This document shows positions 42,954 to 51,708 of a DNA stretch of 64,000 nt, piece after piece. How positions within the stretch are numbered: position 1 is the stretch's first letter; every line of letters starts with the position of its first letter. Both the position numbers and the translations under genes were made by a program. The notes beneath the pieces were generated by a model that was not told the DNA's origin, made no database searches, and worked only from the letters and a program-made list of their open reading frames with translations. The stretch is from Bradyrhizobium commune (GTDB lineage: Bacteria; Pseudomonadota; Alphaproteobacteria; Rhizobiales; Xanthobacteraceae), in contig NZ_CP061379.1 of NCBI RefSeq assembly GCF_015624505.1, forward strand, positions 6,138,001 through 6,202,000. Direction: 5' to 3'.

Positions 42954-44210
42954 ATGAGCCGCGCGAACCGTACCGACCACATCCGCCTGACCTCCCATCC
43001 GGAGCCGGGCCGGAAGGCCGCCTTTCCGATCCACTGGGGCGCTGCGGATGCGCGCGCCCGCGGGCCGATCATCGGCACGGTGTCACGCGCGGGGGATCGC
43101 AACGTGATCGGCAGCCATGGCGGCTCCTATGCGATGTACCGCGCGCTCGCCGTCTCCGCCGGCGCGCTCGATCCGATTCGTAGGCCCGATCTCACCAACA
43201 CCTTTCCGGCGGCGACCATCGGGCCGTTCGAGCAATGGCGCGATCCCGCAAAAATCGTCGCGCTCGATCCCTGGGGGCATCTCGTTGCGGAGAATTTCGG
43301 CAAGGACATCGCCGAGGGCGTCGACATCCGTCCGAGCATCGCGGTGACGCGGGCGCGGCTCGATTTGCCGGAGATCCGCGAGGCGCTCGCGGCCAAGCGA
43401 CTTCGTGCCGACGGCGAGGTCGTGCACGCCAATGGCAGCGTCTCGGTGGTGAAGATCGCGATCGATCCGGTCTGGTATCTGCCGGGCCTCGCCGAGCGCT
43501 TCGAGACCAACGAGACCGAGCTGCGCCGGACGCTGTTCGAGCAGACCGCCGGCATGTTCCCCGAGCTCGTGACCCGGCCGGACATGAAGGTGTTCCTGCC
43601 GCCGATCGGCGGCACCACGGTCTATATGTTCGGCGATGTGACAAAACTGCCGGACCATCGCACCAAGATCACCTGCCGCGTGCATGACGAATGCAACGGC
43701 TCCGACGTGTTCGGCTCCGACATCTGCACCTGCCGGCCCTACCTGATCCACGGCATCGAGGAATCCGCGCGCGGCGCCCAGGAGGGCGGGCTCGGGCTCG
43801 TCATCTACAACCGCAAGGAAGGCCGCGCGCTCGGCGAAGTGACAAAGTTCCTGGTCTACAACGCGCGGAAGCGCCAGGAGGATGGCGATGCGGCCGCCGC
43901 CTATTTCGAGCGGACCGAGTGCGTCGCCGGTGTCCAGGACGCGCGCTTCCAGCAATTGATGCCGGACACCATCCACTGGCTCGGCCTGAAGCGCATCGAC
44001 CGCTTCCTGTCGATGAGCGACATGAAATACGACGCGCTGACCTCGCAGGGCATCGACATCGTCGAGCGCGTGCCGATCCCGCTCGAGCTCATCCCCGCCG
44101 ACGCCCATGTCGAGATCGCCGCCAAGAAGGCCGCCGGCTACTACACCACCGACATCGCGCCGGAGAAGGACGTCAACGGCGTGGTCGGGCGTTCGCTGGA
44201 AAAATACTGA
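42954..44210 (+). CDS. GTP cyclohydrolase II-like protein (URC1-like)
   Basis: The 418-residue protein has an additional N-terminal region of about 200 residues and a GTP cyclohydrolase II-like core. The zinc ligands are kept: Cys247, Cys258 and Cys260 in HDECNGSDVFGSDICTC. The catalytic loop reads KEGRALGEVTKF, where true RibA has EGRGIGL, so substrate or reaction probably differs. A ribosome site GGAG lies seven bases before the ATG. It is followed six bases later by a DUF1688 gene and then uracil phosphoribosyltransferase, the trio of the URC uracil-degradation pathway described in the yeast Lachancea kluyveri (URC1, URC4, URC6). A riboflavin role is therefore less likely. Confidence 0.85.
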   Translation: MSRANRTDHIRLTSHPEPGRKAAFPIHWGAADARARGPIIGTVSRAGDRNVIGSHGGSYAMYRALAVSAGALDPIRRPDLTNTFPAATIGPFEQWRDPAKIVALDPWGHLVAENFGKDIAEGVDIRPSIAVTRARLDLPEIREALAAKRLRADGEVVHANGSVSVVKIAIDPVWYLPGLAERFETNETELRRTLFEQTAGMFPELVTRPDMKVFLPPIGGTTVYMFGDVTKLPDHRTKITCRVHDECNGSDVFGSDICTCRPYLIHGIEESARGAQEGGLGLVIYNRKEGRALGEVTKFLVYNARKRQEDGDAAAAYFERTECVAGVQDARFQQLMPDTIHWLGLKRIDRFLSMSDMKYDALTSQGIDIVERVPIPLELIPADAHVEIAAKKAAGYYTTDIAPEKDVNGVVGRSLEKY

Positions 44211-44216
44211 CACGCA

Positions 44217-45455
44217 ATGGCCGACGCTCTGGAACTGCAAGCACGCGCGCTGCTCACCGCAAAGGCGGTTCGCGCGCGGGCCGGCGAGATGCTCGCAATC
44301 GGACTGAGCGGCGGGCTGACGCATTTCACCATCGATCTCGATCGCATGCATGGCGTTGCCGACGCCGTGCTGGCTGTCACGCGAAAAGCCTATCCGACGC
44401 TCGACATTCCCTTCCACGCGCGGTGGCGGCATTTTGTGCTCGGCGGCGTCGACCGCTGGGCGCGGCTCGCGGACGCCGCATCATGGCCGGATCGTGCGGC
44501 ACGCGCACGCGCGGAGTTCGACCTTGCCATCGTCAGCGTGCTGCTGGACGCCGGGGCCGGGGCGACATGGCGCTATCGTGACGCGGTGACGGGCGAGAGC
44601 ATCGGTCGGTCCGAGGGGCTTGCGATTGCGAGCCTCGATATGTTCGCGCGCGGGCTGTTTTCCGGCGATGCCCGCGCGCCGTTCAGGGCCGATGCGGACG
44701 TGCTCGCAAAGCTGCCGCTTGCCGCGCTGACGTCGGCGTTTCAAGTGAGCGACGCCAATCCGCTGCTCGGCCTCGAGGGCCGTACCGATCTGCTGCGCCG
44801 TCTCGGCAAGCAAGTCGCCGAGCGTCCGGAGGTTTTCGGCACACGCGACACGCCGCGTCCGGGCGGGCTGTTCGATCACATCGCGGCACAGGCGGCGGGC
44901 GGCACCATTCCCGCCCCCGCCATCCTGGCCGCGGTGCTGAACCAGCTCGGGCCGATCTGGCCGTCGCGGCTTGAACTCGCCGGCGTCCCGCTCGGCGATT
45001 GCTGGCGTCATTCCGCGATCAAGGCAGACGACGGAACGTCGGGCCTCGTGCCCCTGCACAAACTGTCGCAATGGCTGAGCTATTCGCTGATCGAGCCGCT
45101 CCAGCGCGCGGGCCTCAAGGTGACCGACATCGACGGCCTCACCGGGCTCGCCGAATACCGCAATGGCGGCCTGTTCGTCGATCACGAGGTGCTGCGCCTG
45201 CGCGATGCCGCCGATACAGATCGCGCGCATGCGGTGGACTCGCTGCTCGTCGTCGAGTGGCGCGCGCTCACCGTCGCGTTGCTGGACCGCCTGGCAGAGC
45301 TGGTTCGCGCCAAGCTCGGCCGCACGCCCGAAACGTTGCCGCTCGCCAGCATCCTGGAAGGCGGCACCTGGGCCGCCGGCCGCGCCATTGCGTTTGCGCG
45401 CCGTCCCGACGGTTCGCCGCCGCTCAAGGTGATCAGCGACGGCACGGTTTTCTAA
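44217..45455 (+). CDS. DUF1688 / URC4-like protein
   Basis: The 412-residue protein matches DUF1688: MADALELQARALLTAKAVRA at the start, IPFHARWRHFVLGGVDRW, ANPLLGLEGRTDLLRRLG, IWPSRLELAGVPLGDCWRH, PLHKLSQWLSYSLIEPLQ, and EYRNGGLFVDHEVL. Homologues are the URC4 proteins of fungi, required for uracil catabolism with unknown chemistry. It follows the URC1-like gene with six bases between, and is likely translated with it. A hairpin-rich repeat separates it from the UPRT gene. Confidence 0.88.
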   Translation: MADALELQARALLTAKAVRARAGEMLAIGLSGGLTHFTIDLDRMHGVADAVLAVTRKAYPTLDIPFHARWRHFVLGGVDRWARLADAASWPDRAARARAEFDLAIVSVLLDAGAGATWRYRDAVTGESIGRSEGLAIASLDMFARGLFSGDARAPFRADADVLAKLPLAALTSAFQVSDANPLLGLEGRTDLLRRLGKQVAERPEVFGTRDTPRPGGLFDHIAAQAAGGTIPAPAILAAVLNQLGPIWPSRLELAGVPLGDCWRHSAIKADDGTSGLVPLHKLSQWLSYSLIEPLQRAGLKVTDIDGLTGLAEYRNGGLFVDHEVLRLRDAADTDRAHAVDSLLVVEWRALTVALLDRLAELVRAKLGRTPETLPLASILEGGTWAAGRAIAFARRPDGSPPLKVISDGTVF

Positions 45456-45456
45456 A

Positions 45457-45603
45457 CCCTCTCCCCCTGTGGGAGAGGGTGGCTTCGCGAAAGCGAAGCC
45501 GGGTGAGGGGTATGTCTCCGCGGGCACATCTCTCACTGGAGTTTGCTGAAACAGACCCCTCATCCGGCGCTTCGCGCCACCTTCTCCCACAGGGGGAGAA
45601 GGG
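45457..45603. repeat. Long inverted repeat between DUF1688 and UPRT genes
   Basis: CCCTCTCCCCCTGTGGGAG at the left and CTTCTCCCACAGGGGGAGAA at the right can pair, with a further stem in between around GCGAAGC. The arrangement resembles dispersed rhizobial repeat elements. It interrupts the cluster but does not disrupt a reading frame. Confidence 0.75.
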
Positions 45604-45624
45604 AAGAAGCAAGAGCATCCGATC

Positions 45625-46254
45625 ATGGAAGGCGTCACGATCGTCGATCATCCGCTGGTCCAGCACAAGCTGACGCTGGTGCGGGACAAATCCATCTCGA
45701 CAAAGTCGTTCCGCGAGCTGATCAAGGAGATCGGCATGCTCTTGTGCTACGAGGTGACGCGCGACCTGCCGCTCGCCGACACCGTGATCGAGACGCCGCT
45801 GGCGACGATGCATTCGGCCAAGATCGCCGGCAAGAAGCTGGTGTTTGTGCCGATGCTGCGCGCCGGCACCACCTTTGTCGACGGCATGATGGATCTGGTG
45901 CCGACCGCACGCGTCGCCCATATCGGGCTCTATCGCGAGCCGCACAGCTTTGCGGCGGTCGAATATTTCTTCAAATCGCCGTCCGATCTCGGCGAGCGTC
46001 TCGCCATCGTGGTGACGCCGGTGGTCGCGACCGCCAACACGGCCGTGGCCGCCGTCGACCGGCTGAAGGAGCGCGGCGCCAAGGACATCCGCCTTGCCTG
46101 CCTGATTGCGGCGCCTCAGGGATTGGAACGCCTGCGCGGATTGCACCCGGACGTTCCGATCTGGACAGCGGCGGTCGACGAAGGTCTCGACGAGAACGGC
46201 TTTATCCTGCCGGGCCTCGGCGACGCCGGCGATCGCGCCTATGGGACGAGATAG
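45625..46254 (+). CDS. upp: Uracil phosphoribosyltransferase, atypical PRPP loop
   Basis: The 209-residue protein has the UPRT fold: [20 protein letters not shown] and the uracil loop at the C-terminus ([18 protein letters not shown]). The PRPP-binding signature LDPMLATGGS of standard UPRTs is changed to [10 protein letters not shown] (129-138), losing the conserved acidic residue. Whether it is still a normal UPRT or a URC-specific variant (URC6/Fur1-like role) is unknown. It follows the DUF1688 gene, separated by an inverted repeat. Converges with the M48 protease gene. Confidence 0.85.
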   Translation: MEGVTIVDHPLVQHKLTLVRDKSISTKSFRELIKEIGMLLCYEVTRDLPLADTVIETPLATMHSAKIAGKKLVFVPMLRAGTTFVDGMMDLVPTARVAHIGLYREPHSFAAVEYFFKSPSDLGERLAIVVTPVVATANTAVAAVDRLKERGAKDIRLACLIAAPQGLERLRGLHPDVPIWTAAVDEGLDENGFILPGLGDAGDRAYGTR

Positions 46255-46255
46255 A

Positions 46256-47368
46256 TCAAATCTTCCCGCTGCCGCAAATTCCCTTCAGCGCTTTCCACTC
46301 CGCATCCGTCAGGAGCGGCGGACCGCTTGCGGGACGGTCCTCCCTGGTCATCCGGGCGAGGCGATCCTCGGTGAGCGGGTGGCTTGACAGGATATTGGCA
46401 AAACCGCTGCCGCCTTCCTTGCCGGTGATGCGAAACATCAGTTCGGCCGCGGGCTTCGGCGAGCGGCCGAGCGCGTGCATCGTCTCGATCGCAAAGGTGT
46501 CGGCATTGGTCTCGGCCTCGCGCGAATAGGAGGCTTCGACCACGCTGCGCGAGGCGAAGATCACGGCGGACGAGCCGGTGACGTCGCCGAACAACAGCCC
46601 GATCAGGAACGAGGTGCCGCCGTTGTAGATCAGGCCGCGCATGTTGTCGTGATGCTTGAGATGGCCGAGCTCGTGGGCGAGGATGCCGGCGAGCTCGTCG
46701 GGATTTTCGGCCTTGTCGATCAGGCCATTCAAGACATAGACCTTGCCGCCCGGCAGTGCGAAGGCGTTCGGTATCGAGGACGGCAGCACGCCTGATGTCA
46801 TGCTGTCGTCGTCGAGGCCGGCGGCGTCGCGCAGACGGTTGACCAGCTTGGAAAAGGCCACCTGCCCGGCCGGATCGCTGCAAGATCCGCGGCCGAAGAT
46901 GGTTTTCACCTGAACTTCCGACGCATCGCCGATCCGCCGCTCGATCGGCTTCGGCACCAGCGGCGCGAGGCGGTCGGCAGCGAGCGGCAACCCGAACAGC
47001 ACGACGCAGACGATCGAGACGGCGGCCGCAACCGACCAGCCGACGATTTTTGCGACCCCGCGACGCGTGGTCAGGTGCTCGTCGAGCCGCAAGCAGCGCG
47101 CGATAATCTCCGACGCAAGCGCCGCATCACGAATCTCGAGCCGCGCCAGCGACGGCGCGGCGGTCGAGGTCAGACGCAAGATGCCGGCCGGACTGTCGGC
47201 GCGGCGGATGTCCGGGTAGGCCCAGCGAACCGGCGCGCCGCCCTCTTCGCAGATCTCGAGCACGTCACCGAGTGTCAGCGTGACTTGCCGCCTGCGGCTC
47301 GACACGCCGTCGAAGAATATCGTCGGCTTGACCGACTGCACTGCAGACTCGGTGGACAACTCGCTCAC
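46256..47368 (-). CDS. M48-family membrane metalloprotease
   Basis: The 370-residue protein has a cytoplasmic N-terminus of about 105 residues (not usual in BepA-type M48), one membrane helix (109-131) and an M48 peptidase domain with zinc ligands His232 and His236 in AHELGHLKHHDN and Glu286 in YSREAETNAD. The stretch VLPSSIPNAFALPGGKVYVL is the common M48 pattern. It follows the DUF898 gene with three bases between, so the two are cotranscribed. A role in membrane-protein quality control is likely. Its stop meets the upp stop convergently. Confidence 0.9.
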   Translation of the reverse strand: MSELSTESAVQSVKPTIFFDGVSSRRRQVTLTLGDVLEICEEGGAPVRWAYPDIRRADSPAGILRLTSTAAPSLARLEIRDAALASEIIARCLRLDEHLTTRRGVAKIVGWSVAAAVSIVCVVLFGLPLAADRLAPLVPKPIERRIGDASEVQVKTIFGRGSCSDPAGQVAFSKLVNRLRDAAGLDDDSMTSGVLPSSIPNAFALPGGKVYVLNGLIDKAENPDELAGILAHELGHLKHHDNMRGLIYNGGTSFLIGLLFGDVTGSSAVIFASRSVVEASYSREAETNADTFAIETMHALGRSPKPAAELMFRITGKEGGSGFANILSSHPLTEDRLARMTREDRPASGPPLLTDAEWKALKGICGSGKI

Positions 47369-47371
47369 GGC

Positions 47372-48526
47372 CTAGAATCCCGCAACATCGAGCCCGTCGG
47401 CAAAGCCCTCGCCGAGCGCGCTGGCGAGCTCGCCGCTGCCGCGGACGTCGGCTGCGGCGCCGATGTCATGCACCTCGACGGTTTCCAGCACCTTCACCCA
47501 GAGATCGCGCTGGAGATAGACCCGCATGATGATGTTGACCGCAAGCGCAACCGCGAAATAGCCGATCACCATCATCACCAGCATCGGGATGCTCTTGGCG
47601 TGACCGCCAGGGCCCATGATCTGCTCGACCGGAAGGCCGCTCAGCTTGACCGCGAGCGCCATGGCCCCGGCAATGTAGAAACCGAAGATCGTGCTCAGCA
47701 GCAACCACCAGCCAACCACCTTCCAGTACAGGCCGTAGAACGCGTTGTGCGGCAAGGTCGACGACAGGCTGACGCCGCCGACGCGGATGCCATTGAGCCA
47801 CCAGCGCCATTCGCGCGCCTTGAATTCGGCGTAGAGGAACGGCGCGAGCGGAAAGATCACCACCGCGATCGGGCTCAGCAGCCACAGCCACCAGCCGCGC
47901 TTGAAGAACTCCCAGCCATCGCCTTCGAAATCGCCTTGCAGATCGCCGAAGTGCGTGTGCCGCATCTTGTAGCGTTCGAGCGAGGCCTCGCGCCAGGGCA
48001 GCGCCAGGCCGAGCGTCAGGAAGGTGAGCAGGCCCCACAGCATGGCACGGAGCGAATAGATCCAGCCGGAGCCGTCCATCCAGAACCGCACGCCACGCCA
48101 GACCGTGCGGGTCAGGCGATAGCGTCGCGCGCGAAAAATCGCGAACTGGCCGAAGGCGTAGAAAGAGATGAACAGCGGCGTCGAGGCAAAGCCCTGCCAG
48201 CGTTCGAACTCGATGCCGACCAGGAAATAAGCGAGATAGATCGGCACCAGGATCGCGAGCGCGACCAGGAAGCCGATCAGGAGCTCCTTAGCCCGACCGG
48301 TATATTCGGCGGCGTCGCCGTCGATCGATGTGTTCGACCACAAATGCCGGCGGATGTCGGTGACGAGCCAGAACCGGTAGAAGCCGAAGGTGACGAGCTC
48401 GAGCGCGGCGCCCTTGGTGACCATCCTGCGGAACTCGGAGCGATCGCCGGAGAAGTCGACCCGCGAGGGCGGCAGTGGCGGCGGGACGGGTTCGGAGCCG
48501 AGCGGGGCCCATTGCATATCGTTCAC
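47372..48526 (-). CDS. DUF898 (YjgN-like) membrane protein
   Basis: The GTG at 48526 with GAGG seven bases upstream gives 384 residues; the ATG at 48517 is an alternative. It has multiple helices with DUF898 features: TFGFYRFWLVTDIRRHLWSN, GDAAEYTGRAKELLIGFL, WRGVRFWMDGSGWIYSL and YKMRHTHFGDLQGDF. YjgN-type proteins are inner-membrane proteins of unknown function. The immediate downstream M48 protease gene suggests a partner or substrate relation. Confidence 0.85.
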   Translation of the reverse strand: MNDMQWAPLGSEPVPPPLPPSRVDFSGDRSEFRRMVTKGAALELVTFGFYRFWLVTDIRRHLWSNTSIDGDAAEYTGRAKELLIGFLVALAILVPIYLAYFLVGIEFERWQGFASTPLFISFYAFGQFAIFRARRYRLTRTVWRGVRFWMDGSGWIYSLRAMLWGLLTFLTLGLALPWREASLERYKMRHTHFGDLQGDFEGDGWEFFKRGWWLWLLSPIAVVIFPLAPFLYAEFKAREWRWWLNGIRVGGVSLSSTLPHNAFYGLYWKVVGWWLLLSTIFGFYIAGAMALAVKLSGLPVEQIMGPGGHAKSIPMLVMMVIGYFAVALAVNIIMRVYLQRDLWVKVLETVEVHDIGAAADVRGSGELASALGEGFADGLDVAGF

Positions 48527-48922
48527 GGCGTCAACCTCGGGATGCGGACCTGGTCCGCTCAAACTATAGATCAGAGTTTTGTCGATCCCCAAGATCGGCG
48601 GGTTCGATTTTACCCTGGTTTCGATCGATTTCTCGCATGATTCCGCAGCCAGGAGCGTGCGCGGGGTCACGTTGACACTAAAGCGCGATGAGATGGATCG
48701 TCATCGCGCTTTAGGTTGTTGTTTAGGCATGATCTTTTCGGAAAACCGCTGCGCACTTTTCCGGATCATGCCGCAGCGTGACGGTCAATCAACCCTCTCG
48801 CAAAGGTTGGATGTGGCAAAACTCTCCCTTGCCCCGACGCAGACAACGGGCTGTAATTGCAAATCAAATACCGCAGAGCAGAATTCAAGAAAATCGCGCG
48901 GTTCACGCCAGGGAGAGCGGTC
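48527..48922. other. Intergenic region with repeat copy B
   Basis: This gap between the divergent DUF898 and first P450 genes holds a palindromic repeat (48678-48772) and no supported gene. Promoter elements were not assigned. Confidence 0.5.
48678..48772. repeat. Dispersed palindromic repeat, copy B
   Basis: CTAAAGCGCGATGAGAT with TCATCGCGCTTTAG forms one hairpin; GGCATGATCTTTTCGGAAAA with CTTTTCCGGATCATGCC forms the second. It is the inverse orientation of copy A (36477-36577) and the same orientation as decayed copy C (27937-28003). Confidence 0.8.
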
Positions 48923-50188
48923 ATGCATGGGACCATCGAGAGCACGGCGAAGTGCGAAGCATTGCGCGAGCGCGCGTCGTCATTGCCGCTTGAGCAGTTC
49001 GATCCGGGCGACCCCGAATTGTTCAGAACCGATACGTTCTGGCCCTATTTCGATCGCCTGCGCCGGGAAGATCCGGTGCACTACTGCAAGGACTCGATGT
49101 TCGGGCCGTATTGGTCGGTGACGCGCTACAACGACATCATGGAGATCGAGACCAATCATTCGGTATTCTCCTCGGCCTCCTCGCTCGGCGGCATCACCAT
49201 CCGCGACGTCGATCCGGATTTGCGCCGCGAAAGCTTCATCTCGATGGACCCGCCGCGGCATGCCGCACAGCGCAAGACCGTGGCGCCGATGTTCACGCCG
49301 ACGCATCTGGACAATCTCGCGCTCAACATCCGCAAGCGCTCGGCCGAGTGCCTGGACAACCTGCCGCGCGGGGAGGTGTTCGACTGGGTCGACGAGGTGT
49401 CGATCGAGCTCACCACGCAAATGCTCGCGGTGCTGTTCGACTTCCCCTGGGAGGATCGCCGCAAGCTGACGCGCTGGTCGGATATCGCCACCACCATTCC
49501 CGGCCCCGACGGCCTTGTCGCCACCGACGACGAACGGATGGCGGAGCTCGCGGAATGCGCGGCCTACTTCTCGCGGCTCTGGAAGGAGCGCGCCGAGCAG
49601 CCGCCGAAGAGCGACCTGCTCTCGATGATGGTGCATGGCGCCGCCACGCGCGACATGGACGCCAGGAACTTTCTCGGCAATCTCATCCTTTTGATCGTCG
49701 GCGGCAACGATACCACCCGCAACACCATGTCGGGCTCGATCTACGCGCTGAGCCAGCACCCCGAACAATATCGCAAGCTGCGCGACAACCCCGCGCTGCT
49801 CGACAGCTTCGTGCCGGAGGTGATCCGCTGGCAGACGCCGCTGGCGCATATGCGCCGCACCGCACTCGCCGATTTCGAGTTCCGCGGCAAGCAGATCAAG
49901 AAGGGTGACAAGGTCGTGATGTGGTACGTCTCGGGCAACCGCGACGAGCAGGCGATCGAGAAGCCCTACGATTTCATCATCGACCGCGCCCGCCCGCGCA
50001 CCCATCTCTCCTTCGGCTTCGGCATTCACCGCTGCGTCGGCCTGCGGCTTGCCGAACTCCAGCTGAAGATTATCTGGGAAGAGATCCTCAAGCGGTTCGA
50101 TCATATCGACGTGGTCGGCGAACCGAAGCGGGTGTATTCGAGTTTCGTAAAGGGTCTTGAAACCTTGCCCGTGAAGATTGCGGCGTGA
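48923..50188 (+). CDS. Cytochrome P450, CYP153-type (first of two)
   Basis: The ATG at 48923 (GGGAGAG six bases upstream) gives 421 residues. Blocks: I-helix LLIVGGNDTTRNTMSGS, ExxR in VPEVIRWQTPL, and haem-binding FGFGIHRCVG with Cys371. The I-helix sequence, the DPVHYCKDSMFGPYWSV start and VGEPKRVYSSFVKGLETLPV end closely resemble CYP153 alkane terminal hydroxylases. Ferredoxin and ferredoxin reductase genes are not in the window. It lies 67 bp before a second, similar P450, with a 24-bp hairpin between. Confidence 0.9.
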   Translation: MHGTIESTAKCEALRERASSLPLEQFDPGDPELFRTDTFWPYFDRLRREDPVHYCKDSMFGPYWSVTRYNDIMEIETNHSVFSSASSLGGITIRDVDPDLRRESFISMDPPRHAAQRKTVAPMFTPTHLDNLALNIRKRSAECLDNLPRGEVFDWVDEVSIELTTQMLAVLFDFPWEDRRKLTRWSDIATTIPGPDGLVATDDERMAELAECAAYFSRLWKERAEQPPKSDLLSMMVHGAATRDMDARNFLGNLILLIVGGNDTTRNTMSGSIYALSQHPEQYRKLRDNPALLDSFVPEVIRWQTPLAHMRRTALADFEFRGKQIKKGDKVVMWYVSGNRDEQAIEKPYDFIIDRARPRTHLSFGFGIHRCVGLRLAELQLKIIWEEILKRFDHIDVVGEPKRVYSSFVKGLETLPVKIAA

Positions 50189-50201
50189 CGCGTGAGAACT
50201 C

Positions 50202-50225
50202 CCTCTCCCCGCACGCGGGGAGAGG
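50202..50225. terminator. Perfect 11-bp hairpin between the P450 genes
   Basis: CCTCTCCCCGC and GCGGGGAGAGG pair with a two-base loop, 14 bp after the first P450 stop and about 30 bp before the second P450 start. It has no T-run; it may stabilise the upstream message or partly terminate. Confidence 0.5.
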
Positions 50226-50255
50226 CGAAAGGAAGACACAACTGGAGCCACGACC

Positions 50256-51530
50256 ATGAACATCCAAGCGCCGGTTAAAGTGGACAAGGTCGAACGCATG
50301 CGCCGGGCGCGCGAGGAAGCCTATGCGACCCCGCTCGCGCAATTCCACCCCGGCGCGCCCAGGCTGTTCCAGGACGATACGCTGTGGCCGTGGTTCGAGC
50401 GGCTGCGCAAGGAAGAGCCGGTGCATTACTGCACCAACGCGCCGATCGAACCGTATTGGTCGGTGGTGAAATACAACGACATCATGCATGTCGACACCAA
50501 TCACGGCCTGTTCTCCTCGGACTCGACGCTCGGCGGCATCTCGATCCGCGACGTGCCGCCCGGTTACGACTGGCCGAGCTTCATCGCCATGGACCAACCG
50601 CAGCATTCGGCGCAGCGCAAGACCGTCTCGCCGATGTTCACGCCGACGCATCTGGACGAGCTCGCCAAGCTGATCCGCGAGCGCTCCCAGACCGTGCTCG
50701 ACAATCTGCCGCGCAACGAGACCTTCAACTTCGTCGAGCGCGTCTCGATCGAGCTGACGACGCAGATGCTCGCCACGCTTTTCGACTTTCCCTGGGAGGA
50801 GCGGCGCAAGCTGACGCGCTGGTCCGACGTTTCAACCGCGCTGCCCAAGAGCGGCATCGTCGAATCCGCCGAGCAACGCCGCCGCGAGATGGACGAGTGC
50901 TACGCCTACATGTCCAAGCTGTGGAACGAGCGCGTCAACTCGGCGCCGCGCAACGATCTGCTGTCGCTGATGGCCCATAGCGACGCCACGCGCTTCATGG
51001 ATCCCGACAATCTGATGGGCAACATCATCCTGCTCATCGTCGGTGGCAACGACACCACACGCAACACCATGACCGGCTCGGTGCTGGCGCTGAACGAGAA
51101 CCCCGAGCAGTACGACAAGCTGCGCGCCAACCCTGATCTGATCGACACCATGGTGCCGGAGGTGATCCGCTGGCAGACCCCGCTCGCGCATATGCGCCGT
51201 ACCGCGCTCCAGGACACCGAGATCGGCGGCAAAGCGATCAAGAAGGGCGACCGCGTCGTGATGTGGTACGTCTCCGGCAACCGCGACGAGGAGATGATCG
51301 ACCGCCCCGATGAGTTCATCATCGATCGCCCGCGGCCGCGCACGCATCTGTCCTTCGGCTTCGGCATCCACCGCTGCGTCGGCATGCGGCTGGCCGAGCT
51401 GCAACTGCGGATCGTCTGGGAGGAGATGCTGAAGCGGTTCGACCGCATCGAGGTGGTCGGCGAGCCGAAGCGGATCTATTCGAGCTTCATCAAGGGATAT
51501 GAGACGCTGCCGGTGCGGATTCCGGGGTAG
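50256..51530 (+). CDS. Cytochrome P450, CYP153-type (second of two)
   Basis: The 424-residue protein is a paralogue of the P450 at 48923, with GGNDTTRNTMTGSVLAL, WQTPLAHMRRTAL, and haem-binding FGFGIHRCVG (Cys374). GGAG lies nine bases before the ATG. Again CYP153-type features (DPVHYC-like EPVHYC, VGEPKRIYSSFIKGYETLP). Probable substrates are medium-chain alkanes, fatty acids or terpenes (inference). Redox partners must be supplied from elsewhere in the genome. Confidence 0.9.
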   Translation: MNIQAPVKVDKVERMRRAREEAYATPLAQFHPGAPRLFQDDTLWPWFERLRKEEPVHYCTNAPIEPYWSVVKYNDIMHVDTNHGLFSSDSTLGGISIRDVPPGYDWPSFIAMDQPQHSAQRKTVSPMFTPTHLDELAKLIRERSQTVLDNLPRNETFNFVERVSIELTTQMLATLFDFPWEERRKLTRWSDVSTALPKSGIVESAEQRRREMDECYAYMSKLWNERVNSAPRNDLLSLMAHSDATRFMDPDNLMGNIILLIVGGNDTTRNTMTGSVLALNENPEQYDKLRANPDLIDTMVPEVIRWQTPLAHMRRTALQDTEIGGKAIKKGDRVVMWYVSGNRDEEMIDRPDEFIIDRPRPRTHLSFGFGIHRCVGMRLAELQLRIVWEEMLKRFDRIEVVGEPKRIYSSFIKGYETLPVRIPG

Positions 51531-51541
51531 GCTCGGCGACG

Positions 51542-51618
51542 GTAGCCCGGATGGAGCGAAGCGTAATCCGGGGCCGCAGCAAAGACTCCCGGATTGCGCT
51601 TCGCTCCATCCGGGCTAC
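51542..51618. repeat. REP-like palindromic repeat, copy 2
   Basis: GTAGCCCGGATGGAGCGAAG and its complement CTTCGCTCCATCCGGGCTAC form a long hairpin with a central CCGGGGCCG segment. It is the intact version of the element at 4543-4630. It follows the second P450 by 12 bp and faces the LysR gene. Confidence 0.85.
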
Positions 51619-51708
51619 GACGAGCAGCTATAAAATTCCGGCATGACAGCTCGCACAACATGCGAAGGGCCGACTGCGGCCTTCTGTCCTAAACCGCGCT
51701 GAACGCAC

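Noticed and set aside
43083..44432. Minus-strand 449-residue frame opposite the GTP-cyclohydrolase-like gene
   Set aside because: Antisense shadow; the plus strand has zinc cysteines and operon spacing.
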